A DNA stretch of 34,326 nt from an archaeon (GTDB lineage: Archaea; Nanobdellota; Nanobdellia; Pacearchaeales; GW2011-AR1): positions 1 to 34,326 of the forward strand of contig JABIDC010000008.1 in the NCBI GenBank assembly GCA_018651925.1, written 5' to 3'. Made by a program: the position numbers and the translations under genes. This document shows, piece by piece, positions 16,803 through 24,905 of the stretch (its first letter is position 1; each line of letters opens with the position of its first letter). The notes under the pieces were generated by a model. It did no database searches and was not told where the DNA came from. It worked only from the letters and a program-made list of their open reading frames with translations.

Positions 16803-18569
16803 ATGTGCGGAATTATTGGATATCAAAGCCAGAATAAAGAAGCCTTTGATAAATTAGATGAAGGATTAAAGCGACTGGAATATCGTGGCTATGATAGTTT
16901 TGGGTTTGCAACAATTAGTGAAGGAAATCTTTTAGTTGAAAAAAAAATTGGAAAAGTAAGCACCTCTTCAATTAAACCCCTTCCTGGAAAAATTGGAATC
17001 GGACATACAAGATGGGCAACTCACGGAAAAGTAACTGAAAAAAACACTCACCCTCATAAAGATTGTGCGGGCAGACTTGCAGTAGTTCATAATGGGATAA
17101 TTGAGAACTTCCAAGAATTAAAAAAAGATCTGATATTAAAAGAACATATTTTTTTGGGAGAGACAGATACAGAAATAATTGCACATTCAATTGAAGAATT
17201 TCTAAAAATTGGTTATAATTTAAAACAGGCAGTTATCGGAACAGGCAATTTACTAAAAGGAAGAAATGCTTTTGTGGTTTTAGATTCTACAACAAACAAA
17301 ATGATTGCATTTAGAAATGGATCTCCTTTGATTATAGGAATAAAAGAATCAGAGATCTTTCTTGCTTCAGATATTCAAGCATTTTTACACGAAACAAACG
17401 AAGTTATGTATATAGATGATAATGAGATAGTTGTGATTAATGGAGGAATAGAATTTTTTAATTTGAAGAATGGAGAGAAGATTGAAAAGAGAAGAATAAA
17501 AATTGATTTAGATTCAAATGTTTTTGAAAAAGGAGATTACAAAGATTATATGTTGAAAGAAATAATGGAACAAAAAGAAACTTTGGCAAAAGCCATTAAT
17601 CAAGATGCACAAAAAATACTTCATGTTGCCCAGGAAATAAATAATGCAAAAAATGTTTTCTTTATTGGGTGTGGGACAGCGGCAAGAGTGGCCCATACTG
17701 CAGAATATGTTTTCTCAATGGTTGCAGATAGGCAAGTAAATTTTATCCCTGCCTCTGAATTTGAAAATTACAAACACTTTTTATTGCCAGAAACATTGGT
17801 AATAGCAATTTCTCAAAGTGGGGAAACAGCAGATGTTTTAGAGGCATTAAATGTCGCAAAAGAAAAAAAATCAAGAATAATTTCAATAACAAATTCTCCA
17901 GAATCGACAATTGCAAAAATGGCAGATTTTCCTTTTTTAATTAATGCTGGCCCAGAAAGAGCAGTTGCTTCAACAAAGGCCACAACCGCTCAAATTGCAT
18001 TGGTTATCCTTTTGGCCTATGCTTGCACAGGAGAATTAATTGAAGGAGATAAAGTTTTGTTAGATGTTGCAGGAAAAGTAAATGATATGTTAAATCCAAG
18101 ATACAAAGAACATATAAAAGCACTTGCAGAGAAAATTTTCAAAAAAGAAAATGCGTTTATTATCGGAAGAGGAATTAATTACCCAATGGCTTTAGAATCC
18201 GCAATAAAGATTATGGAAGTGAGTTATATTAATTCTCAAGGGTTTGCAGGCGGAGAGCTAAAACATGGTCCAATAGCCTTAATTGAGGAAAACACTCCTG
18301 TAATTGCATTGGTCTCAGAAGGAAAAACAAAAGAAGAAATAATAAGCAATGCAATTGAAGTAAAATCTAGGGGGGCATATATTGTGGGGGTTTCTCCAGA
18401 AAATAATGAGGTGTTTGATTATTGGATAAAAGTTCCAGAAGTAGATGAGGTGGCATCATCTTTAGTAAATTTAATTCCAATGCAATTATTGTCTTATTAT
18501 CTTGGAAAATTCCGGGGGCACGATGTCGATTGTCCAAGATCTTTGGCAAAATCAGTTACGGTAAAATAA
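16803..18569 (+). CDS. glmS: Glutamine--fructose-6-phosphate aminotransferase (isomerizing)
   Basis: Start at MCGIIGYQ (catalytic Cys2 at 16803); GHTRWATHGKVTEKNTHPH, two SIS domains, C-terminal RSLAKSVTVK. Confidence 0.97.
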   Translation: MCGIIGYQSQNKEAFDKLDEGLKRLEYRGYDSFGFATISEGNLLVEKKIGKVSTSSIKPLPGKIGIGHTRWATHGKVTEKNTHPHKDCAGRLAVVHNGIIENFQELKKDLILKEHIFLGETDTEIIAHSIEEFLKIGYNLKQAVIGTGNLLKGRNAFVVLDSTTNKMIAFRNGSPLIIGIKESEIFLASDIQAFLHETNEVMYIDDNEIVVINGGIEFFNLKNGEKIEKRRIKIDLDSNVFEKGDYKDYMLKEIMEQKETLAKAINQDAQKILHVAQEINNAKNVFFIGCGTAARVAHTAEYVFSMVADRQVNFIPASEFENYKHFLLPETLVIAISQSGETADVLEALNVAKEKKSRIISITNSPESTIAKMADFPFLINAGPERAVASTKATTAQIALVILLAYACTGELIEGDKVLLDVAGKVNDMLNPRYKEHIKALAEKIFKKENAFIIGRGINYPMALESAIKIMEVSYINSQGFAGGELKHGPIALIEENTPVIALVSEGKTKEEIISNAIEVKSRGAYIVGVSPENNEVFDYWIKVPEVDEVASSLVNLIPMQLLSYYLGKFRGHDVDCPRSLAKSVTVK

Positions 18570-18579
18570 TTTTAGAAAT

Positions 18580-19107
18580 TTAATTTTCTAAGTCTGGAAA
18601 GTTCATCCTTGATTCTTCAGAACTATCAGCACAAAATAAATGGTCATCTGTAAATTTTGGATCCTGAAGAGGATGACTTCTTAAAAAAGCTTCCTCATTT
18701 CTTGCTCTTTCTTCTAAAAGTTTTTTTGGAAGTCTTGTTTGGGAAGAGGATAAAACAATCCCTCCAGGATAATAACTCTCGAATTCTGGAGCAACATACA
18801 ACTTTCCCATTTCTGGATCAAATCTTGCTTCTCTCTCTTCCACTTCAATATAATCTTCTCTCCCAACACGTATTGTTGCAAGCCTATAAGAAGAGAGTTC
18901 TCCAGTTGAACGATCAATCATTGGAGTTACAAACGGCCCCTTTGGAATCGGAAAGTCCTGAAAAAAATTTCCTTCCTCTCCTCTGGGATGCGGAAAACTT
19001 GATGCATCCATGCCTGCAATAGGAATTCTTTTGAGCCATTCTTCTTCTTGTCCGCTTCTCACAGATGCAATTAAAAAATAACGAGATTTAATTTCCGGGT
19101 TAACCAT
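18580..19107 (-). CDS. Hypothetical protein
   Basis: 175 aa ORF with ATG; upstream TTATAAA box about 25-30 nt before start; no family recognised. Confidence 0.6.
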   Translation of the reverse strand: MVNPEIKSRYFLIASVRSGQEEEWLKRIPIAGMDASSFPHPRGEEGNFFQDFPIPKGPFVTPMIDRSTGELSSYRLATIRVGREDYIEVEEREARFDPEMGKLYVAPEFESYYPGGIVLSSSQTRLPKKLLEERARNEEAFLRSHPLQDPKFTDDHLFCADSSEESRMNFPDLEN

Positions 19108-19147
19108 AAATCACTAATTAGAAATTTCTTTATAAGTTTTTATTTAA

Positions 19148-19849
19148 TCAAAAACATCCTTTCAATAATTCTTTTCTTTTTTCAAGGGGAAATCTTTCAA
19201 TAGCATAACGTAAAGTTGTTCGAGGCAAATTTGAATAATGCCTTTCTAAAAATTCAAGTAAAACTTCTGAATTTCTTTTTCCAATTTCTCGGAGCATCCA
19301 TCCAACCGCCTTATGAATTAAATCGTGTGAATCAGATAAATGTATTTCAAAAATTCTCAAGGCATCCTGAAATTCTTCTTCATAAATAAACTTTTAACAA
19401 GAAACAATTGAAATTCGTTTTTCCCAAAGGTTTTCCGAAACAGCTAAATCGTATAAAATTTCTTTGTTTTTATTCAATAAAAAATCTCCAATAATGTGGT
19501 GGCAACTAACATCAACCAAATCCCAGTTATTGACTTTTTTAGCATTTTTCAAATAAAAATTAAATATGTCTCCTTTCAAGTTTTCATCTGCTTGTTTATA
19601 TTTATAAACTAAAATTAAAACCCCTACGAGACGATATTCATGGATTTTAGAATTAAGCATTTTTTGGATATTCGTAAAATTAAGTCCAATGTACTTTTCT
19701 GCAATTTTCCTTTGCTGAGGTACAGTTAACCCAAGAAAAATATCTCCTTCCCCATATTCTCCAGGACCAGTTTTAAAAAATCTTTGAGCGCCTTTTGCTT
19801 TTTCTAAATCTTTTAAGGATTGAATTTCAAGAATTAATTTTTGTAACAT
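19148..19849 (-). pseudogene. AlkD-like DNA alkylation repair protein interrupted by an in-frame TAA
   Basis: Track ORFs 19394-19849 and 19148-19360 are in the same frame: ...LWEKRISIVSC-[TAA 19396-19394]-KFIYEEEFQDALRIFEIHLSDSHDLIHKAVGWMLREIGKRN...; both halves match one AlkD protein (PF08713-like). Confidence 0.85.
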
Positions 19850-19897
19850 GGAAAATATCTAATTTAAGGGCGATATAAATTTTTATTAAAAATAAAA

Positions 19898-20509
19898 CTA
19901 GGGATTATAATCATGCTTATTACATACAACTTTTGTAATAATTGAGGTGGGAGCAACAATTGGCCAAGTAGTCCAAGCAAGATTTGTTTTGGAGTAACGA
20001 CTTACAGTCCAACTAGTAACCGGCCCTCCCTGAGTTACTTCTTGAACCTCTCGTCCACCCAAGGCAAAACAAAGAATGTCTGCATGCCAGTCGGTAAAAG
20101 ATTCTCCTTCCAAAAAGTTTTGCTTAGTTGTACCATCAGTATTAAGTGTTTTTACTCTTGGATTCCAACAAGTAAATGTGTCTAAATCTTCTCTTACTCC
20201 AGACAGACAGGTAATGAAGGCATTATCAAAAGCTCCTGCATGTATCCAGGATTTTGCTAATCTTTCTTCAAGATAGTCATTGCTAATAATGTCTTCTCCA
20301 GAAGAAGGGTCATAGTCTAATTTCAATTTTCCATTAGTTAAGGTAATCTCTCTTCCACCCAAATCACCATCTAGCTCACCAAATGTATGTCCCATTATTA
20401 CAGGAGTAGTTTCTCCATAAGCTTGAACAAAAAATCCTGCTCCAAGAAAAAAAAGAGCCAAAATTAATCCATAAAAATGATCCTTTTTAATATTAAATTT
20501 AACTTCCAT
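19898..20509 (-). CDS. Secreted/membrane-anchored protein with VIMGHTFGELD motif
   Basis: 203 aa; N-terminal TM IKKDHFYGLILALFFLGAGFFVQAYG then PVIMGHTFGELDGDLGG; extracellular-looking, few Cys. Confidence 0.65.
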   Translation of the reverse strand: MEVKFNIKKDHFYGLILALFFLGAGFFVQAYGETTPVIMGHTFGELDGDLGGREITLTNGKLKLDYDPSSGEDIISNDYLEERLAKSWIHAGAFDNAFITCLSGVREDLDTFTCWNPRVKTLNTDGTTKQNFLEGESFTDWHADILCFALGGREVQEVTQGGPVTSWTVSRYSKTNLAWTTWPIVAPTSIITKVVCNKHDYNP

Positions 20510-20555
20510 GATATTTTTAGTAAAATATTATATATAAATCTTTTCTTAACAAAAT

Positions 20556-21167
20556 ATGAATCAAAAACAAGCTCTAAAACAATTAAAAGAGTTAAACAAA
20601 AAGAGTAAGGAAATGAGGTTGGCAGCAGAAAATTGGTCAAATGATTGGCAAATTCTAACTGCAATTATTCTTTCAGCAAGAACAAGAGACGAAGTAACTA
20701 TTAAAGTTTGTGAAAAAATGTATAAAGAAGTTTCATCTTCAAAAGAGTTTTCAAAATTAAAAATACAAAAAGTAAAAAAATTAATTGGTTCAATTAATTT
20801 TTTCAATAATAAATCAAAAATGATTTTAAATTGTGCAAAGGAAATAGAAACAATTCACAAGGGAATTGTTCCAAGAGATTTTGAAAAATTAGTTATGCTT
20901 TCTGGGGTTGGACGAAAAACTGCAAATGTATTTTTGGCAGAATTTGGGGGTTCAAACATTGGAGTAGATACTCATGTAAGCTATATTTCTCAATATCTTG
21001 GTTGGGCAAATTCAGATAAACAAGAAGTTATTGAAAATCAATTAAAAGAATTATTCCCAAAATCCAAATGGAAAGAATTAAATTCCATATTAGTTAGGTT
21101 TGGAAAAACTTATACAAGCAAACGTGAGAAAAATTTTATTTTAGATGAAATTAAGAAAATTATTTAG
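20556..21167 (+). CDS. nth: Endonuclease III-like HhH-GPD DNA glycosylase lacking the C-terminal Fe-S loop
   Basis: 203 aa; LSGVGRKTANVFLAEFGGSNIGVDTHVSYISQYLG (HhH, catalytic K and D); ends ILVRFGKTYTSKREKNFILDEIKKII with no Cys cluster. Confidence 0.88.
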   Translation: MNQKQALKQLKELNKKSKEMRLAAENWSNDWQILTAIILSARTRDEVTIKVCEKMYKEVSSSKEFSKLKIQKVKKLIGSINFFNNKSKMILNCAKEIETIHKGIVPRDFEKLVMLSGVGRKTANVFLAEFGGSNIGVDTHVSYISQYLGWANSDKQEVIENQLKELFPKSKWKELNSILVRFGKTYTSKREKNFILDEIKKII

Positions 21168-21741
21168 AGTCACTATCTTTAAGAGATTTTTTCGCAGCTA
21201 ATTCTTTTTTTGGGCTAGTAGTTTTCTTTTTTTCTACGGCTTTTTTCTTCGCTATTTTTTCGCCTTCTTCTTTAACCGCTGCAGCTTTTTCTTTCACTTC
21301 TTCAGTTTCCTTTTCTGTTTCTTCAGTAGTTTTCTTAGCCACAGGTTTTGCAGCTTCTTGAGCTTTTTGCATCATTGTTTTTTTCTTTTCTACAAAATCT
21401 TTTGCGGTTTTTTCTCTTTTTTCTTCTCTTGCTTTCTTGAATTCAACTTTCTTTGATAATTCAGCTGCAGTAACAATTACATTTTCTCCATCTTTAACCG
21501 CTTTAACTTTGATTTTATGTGGAGGATTCTTAATTCCATTACTCCAAAGAGTTTCGTTTAGATATTTATCAATTTTAATTTTTTTCAAATCTCTATCTCT
21601 AATTCCCATGTGTCTTACTAAAAATTCTTTCACTGTTTTAACAGCTTTATTTGTTTTCTTATATCTGGGAACAGGCCTACATTTTTCCCTTAATGGAATA
21701 ACATATTCTCTTTCAAGTTTTTCTGATTTTTTTTCTACCAT
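21160..21741 (-). CDS. rpl31e: Ribosomal protein L31e (eL31) with long Lys/Glu/Ala-rich C-terminal tail
   Basis: EREYVIPLREKCRPVPRYKKTNKAVKTVKEFLVRHMGI..., IKIDKYLNETLWSNGIKNPPHKIKVKAVKDGENVIV, then about 100 aa of low complexity. Confidence 0.9.
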   Translation of the reverse strand: MVEKKSEKLEREYVIPLREKCRPVPRYKKTNKAVKTVKEFLVRHMGIRDRDLKKIKIDKYLNETLWSNGIKNPPHKIKVKAVKDGENVIVTAAELSKKVEFKKAREEKREKTAKDFVEKKKTMMQKAQEAAKPVAKKTTEETEKETEEVKEKAAAVKEEGEKIAKKKAVEKKKTTSPKKELAAKKSLKDSDSK

Positions 21742-21748
21742 TTTATGA

Positions 21749-21952
21749 TTATCCGAAATGTGATTTCTTTTGTCTTCTTGGTGTCGCGTGGATCTTAGTT
21801 CTTCTCCAAGATCTTCTTGTTCTTGTCATAGCTGAAGGATGAACTCTTTTTCCAATTCCGTATTTTTTCAATACAGCCCAAATTGGGGCCCATTTAGTTC
21901 TACGACCAAGTTTCATTAATTTTATTTTCTTTTGAGTATGTTTCATTCCCAT
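21749..21952 (-). CDS. rpl39e: Ribosomal protein L39e (eL39)
   Basis: 67 aa; QKKIKLMKLGRRTKWAPIWAVLKKYGIGKRVHPSAMTRTRRSWRRTKI. Confidence 0.88.
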   Translation of the reverse strand: MGMKHTQKKIKLMKLGRRTKWAPIWAVLKKYGIGKRVHPSAMTRTRRSWRRTKIHATPRRQKKSHFG

Positions 21953-22377
21953 TATAATACACTCTCCAAAAATTCTTTACCTTTTTCTGTCAATTGACGT
22001 CCAGGCTTCCTATCTTTTACTCCAACAACTGTTTTTGCAATTTCAGTAAAACCTGCAGAATCTGATTGTTGTAAGATTGTTCTAATAATTTTCCCCCCAG
22101 ATTTCATGTATTTTTCTGGTTTCATTCCTCGATCTTTTTTACTTCCATATTTTGTTCGAAGTTTATTTACTCCAACAATTTTTTTCTTGTAAATTTGTCT
22201 AAGAATGCTTGCAGCTCTTTTTTGCCAGAAATCTGCGTCATCATATGGTCTTTTCTTTGAAGGACCAGTTTTAACAAATTCCGCCCATTCTGGAGTTTTG
22301 AATTCTTCCATTGAAGATAAAGCTTTAGCTAACTTCAGATTATATTCCTGTGCGTTTACTTCATAAATATTTGTCAT
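21952..22377 (-). CDS. rps19e: Ribosomal protein S19e (eS19)
   Basis: Start at MTNIYEVNAQEYN (22377); PEWAEFVKTGPSKKRPYDDADFWQKRAASILRQIYKKKIVGVNKLRTKYGSKKDRGMKPEKY. Confidence 0.95.
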   Translation of the reverse strand: MTNIYEVNAQEYNLKLAKALSSMEEFKTPEWAEFVKTGPSKKRPYDDADFWQKRAASILRQIYKKKIVGVNKLRTKYGSKKDRGMKPEKYMKSGGKIIRTILQQSDSAGFTEIAKTVVGVKDRKPGRQLTEKGKEFLESVL

Positions 22378-22465
22378 CTTATTAATCGACCACATCTTGC
22401 GATGTTAGAGTTGTATAAACAACTTAAGTCTAATTTTATGTGAGAATTTTAGTATTTAAGGGTTT

Positions 22466-22708
22466 CTATTCCCGTGCTCTTCGCCATTTTTTAACCGCCA
22501 ACGTAAATCCAATAACCCTTGCAGTATAATGGTTGCCCAGCTTATTCAAAACATCTGCAGCCAATTTTTTCATGTCCTCTCTTCCAGAACAACTACGAAG
22601 AACAGAAACTTTCACAGTTCCATGGTTTGCAAAATACCCTCTCAAAGTTTCAATAAAATTATCTGTAACTCCATTTTTCCCTAATTGCATTTCTCCAACA
22701 CTTGCCAT
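22466..22708 (-). CDS. YhbY/CRM-domain RNA-binding protein
   Basis: 80 aa; MQLGKNGVTDNFIETLRGYFANHGTVKVSVLRSC...LAADVLNKLGNHYTARVIGFTLAVKK; preceded by an SD-like GGAGG. Confidence 0.82.
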   Translation of the reverse strand: MASVGEMQLGKNGVTDNFIETLRGYFANHGTVKVSVLRSCSGREDMKKLAADVLNKLGNHYTARVIGFTLAVKKWRRARE

Positions 22709-23094
22709 TATACTTTTTCCTCCTGTTGTTTTTTCAGGAAATTTAAGATTTCAATTTTCTTAACTTTTATTCGAGTAAATTTTTTAACCCCAAATGTCCC
22801 AGTTTTCATTGTTTTCTCTTTAAAAATATTTTTTCCTTTAAATTTGTGAATCAGAACATCTCCTTGATTTTTTTTCCAATCTTTGCTGTATGCAGCACAA
22901 AAAATTGCAGCTTGTTTAATTGCTCCTCTCCGAGGTTTTCCTTTGATATTCACAAAAGGACTTCCAACTTCGTCTGTATGAAAGACTTCTTCTTCTGGTT
23001 CAACTTGTTTAATCAAGGCCTCATTATTTGCAGCATTTTTTCCTGCAAAAATTAAACTTCCTGATTCAGTTAGATACTCTCTAAAGATTGCCAT
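22708..23094 (-). CDS. Standalone NFACT-R (DUF814) domain protein
   Basis: 128 aa; REYLTESGSLIFAGKNAANNEALIKQV...EVGSPFVNIKGKPRRGAIKQAAIFCAAYSKDWKKN matches the NFACT-R pattern without the NFACT-N/HhH/coiled-coil parts. Confidence 0.82.
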   Translation of the reverse strand: MAIFREYLTESGSLIFAGKNAANNEALIKQVEPEEEVFHTDEVGSPFVNIKGKPRRGAIKQAAIFCAAYSKDWKKNQGDVLIHKFKGKNIFKEKTMKTGTFGVKKFTRIKVKKIEILNFLKKQQEEKV

Positions 23095-23135
23095 AAATAT
23101 TAATATGTAAAATTGGTTTTAAACTTATTGAAAAA

Positions 23136-24815
23136 TTAATTACTTTTCTTAACAAACTCATCGAATAACTTCAAAACTTCTTTTTGTTTATTTGGTAAAA
23201 ATGAAATTGAACCAGCATTTTTATGTCCGCCCCCATTAACAAAAGCTCCAGGCAAATTTGAAGTTAAAAATTTGATCAATTCATGTACAGAGAAATTTGC
23301 TTCATTTGTAGCCCGAATTGTAATCGCAGTTTTCATCACCCCAATTGTAACCAAACTAACAACTCCTTTTTCTTTTTGTAAATTATCGTGTAATAAACTA
23401 ACAACTCTTCCCGCGTTAGGAAAGAATCCAAATCCGGGGAAAACATCATCAATATCAATCCTTTGAATAGAAACTTTCCCAATTTCTTTAATCTCAGTAT
23501 TGTCTTTTCCAATTGCAAGACCTTTAGCATCCAAATTCCTAATGTAAGGGGCCATTAAAGAGACAAGTTCTTTTTGTTTGTTTCTAGGTTCACCGAATAA
23601 AACTTCAATATATTCTCGAACTTCCATGAATCTAACTTTCCTAGAAACATAATCAATTACCAAAGAAATGTCTGCTAAAAGTTCTTTTGAATATCCTTCT
23701 TGTTCAGCAATTTTCATATACTTCTCCATTGTTCCGGGATTCTTTAAATCAATTTTATCTGCAAAACCTGCAAGAGCAGGGATTTGGCTAATATTTCCAA
23801 CATTATTATTAATGAATCTTGATATTTCTGCACAAAGCATTCCGGCAGAAAATGCTGATCCATCTTCTTCAACTAAAAAGGGATTAATATGAACTTTAAC
23901 TTCCTTTGAAATCACATCTTCATCAAATCCGTGATGATCAATTACGATAAAATCTGCTCCATGAATTTTCCCTTGTTTAATTGCCATCAAGTCTTCTGGA
24001 GAAGAACCATTATCTGCAATAATAATCAAAGGCATCTTATTTGAGAATTTGGCAACATTACGAAGCGAATTTGCAGTGTCTCTGATTGAATCATCTACTT
24101 CATAAAAAGGAGCGGCACAAGGGGCTCTAGAAAAAAATTCCCAAGCAGACTTTTCATTTCCATGCTCTGCAACGACAAGAGGCAAAATTGCTCTCTCTAA
24201 AGAAAAACCAGAAGAATATCCGTCTGCATCATTGTGATGCCGAACAATAATTGGTCTTCCTTGAATTATTGCAAGCTTAATTTCCTTAGCTGCTTCAATA
24301 AATCTTGGTTTCAATTTATCTAAAATTTTATCTTTAACTAAAAATTCCGGAACAATTACTTCTGCCCTTTCTAATTCTATTTTTTTTAAATCTTCTAAGA
24401 ATGTTTCTTTTTGTGTTTCAGTTAATTTGAAAACTTTCAAAATATTTCCTTCTAATTCTCCTTGGAATTCTCCAATTTCAATTGTTGCCCGAACACAATC
24501 CCCTTCTTCAATTTCTGGGAAAGCTCGTTCGCCTGCAGAAACAAATCCCTTTAATGAAAGAGTTCCAGTTCCATCACTTGAAATAAAAATTGTTGGGCCT
24601 CCAGTTTGGACAATTCGTGAAACACAGACTTGAACTTCTGCCTTCTTTAGATTAATATTAATATCCTTAACTTTTACTTTTTTTCCTGGCGCCTGTTTGT
24701 TCTTCGCAAAGCTTTCATAATTTGAAGAACTTCGTCCAGAACTTTTTGCCCCAGAATTCCGTGTTTTGGGGTACGCAGAACTGCGCTTAGAATTATTTTT
24801 TAAATTTTTTTTCAT
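23136..24815 (-). CDS. DHH-family phosphoesterase, archaeal RecJ-like exonuclease
   Basis: Basic disordered N-terminus, OB-like domain, IVRHHNDADGYSSGFSLERAI, IIADNGSSPEDL, FIVIDHHGFDED, DHHA1 GGGHKNAGSISF. ATG at 24815 or 24827. Confidence 0.88.
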   Translation of the reverse strand: MKKNLKNNSKRSSAYPKTRNSGAKSSGRSSSNYESFAKNKQAPGKKVKVKDININLKKAEVQVCVSRIVQTGGPTIFISSDGTGTLSLKGFVSAGERAFPEIEEGDCVRATIEIGEFQGELEGNILKVFKLTETQKETFLEDLKKIELERAEVIVPEFLVKDKILDKLKPRFIEAAKEIKLAIIQGRPIIVRHHNDADGYSSGFSLERAILPLVVAEHGNEKSAWEFFSRAPCAAPFYEVDDSIRDTANSLRNVAKFSNKMPLIIIADNGSSPEDLMAIKQGKIHGADFIVIDHHGFDEDVISKEVKVHINPFLVEEDGSAFSAGMLCAEISRFINNNVGNISQIPALAGFADKIDLKNPGTMEKYMKIAEQEGYSKELLADISLVIDYVSRKVRFMEVREYIEVLFGEPRNKQKELVSLMAPYIRNLDAKGLAIGKDNTEIKEIGKVSIQRIDIDDVFPGFGFFPNAGRVVSLLHDNLQKEKGVVSLVTIGVMKTAITIRATNEANFSVHELIKFLTSNLPGAFVNGGGHKNAGSISFLPNKQKEVLKLFDEFVKKSN

Positions 24816-24905
24816 TTTTTTATACAAATAAATAATAGTTGCTCTCTTATATATTCTTTTACAAATAATTTACAGAATTTTTTATTAAAAATGTTTCGGT
24901 AAGTG

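Noticed and set aside
18657-19022. 121-aa plus-strand ORF
   Set aside because: Antisense to the better-supported 18580-19107 ORF; Leu-rich shadow composition.
19148-19849. Frameshift or two separate genes in the AlkD locus
   Set aside because: Codon-by-codon check shows both halves are in the same frame with only a TAA between them; no frameshift needed.
21160-21450. Possible repeat region from the AAG/TTC-rich sequence
   Set aside because: It is the Lys/Glu-rich coding tail of eL31, not a nucleotide tandem repeat.
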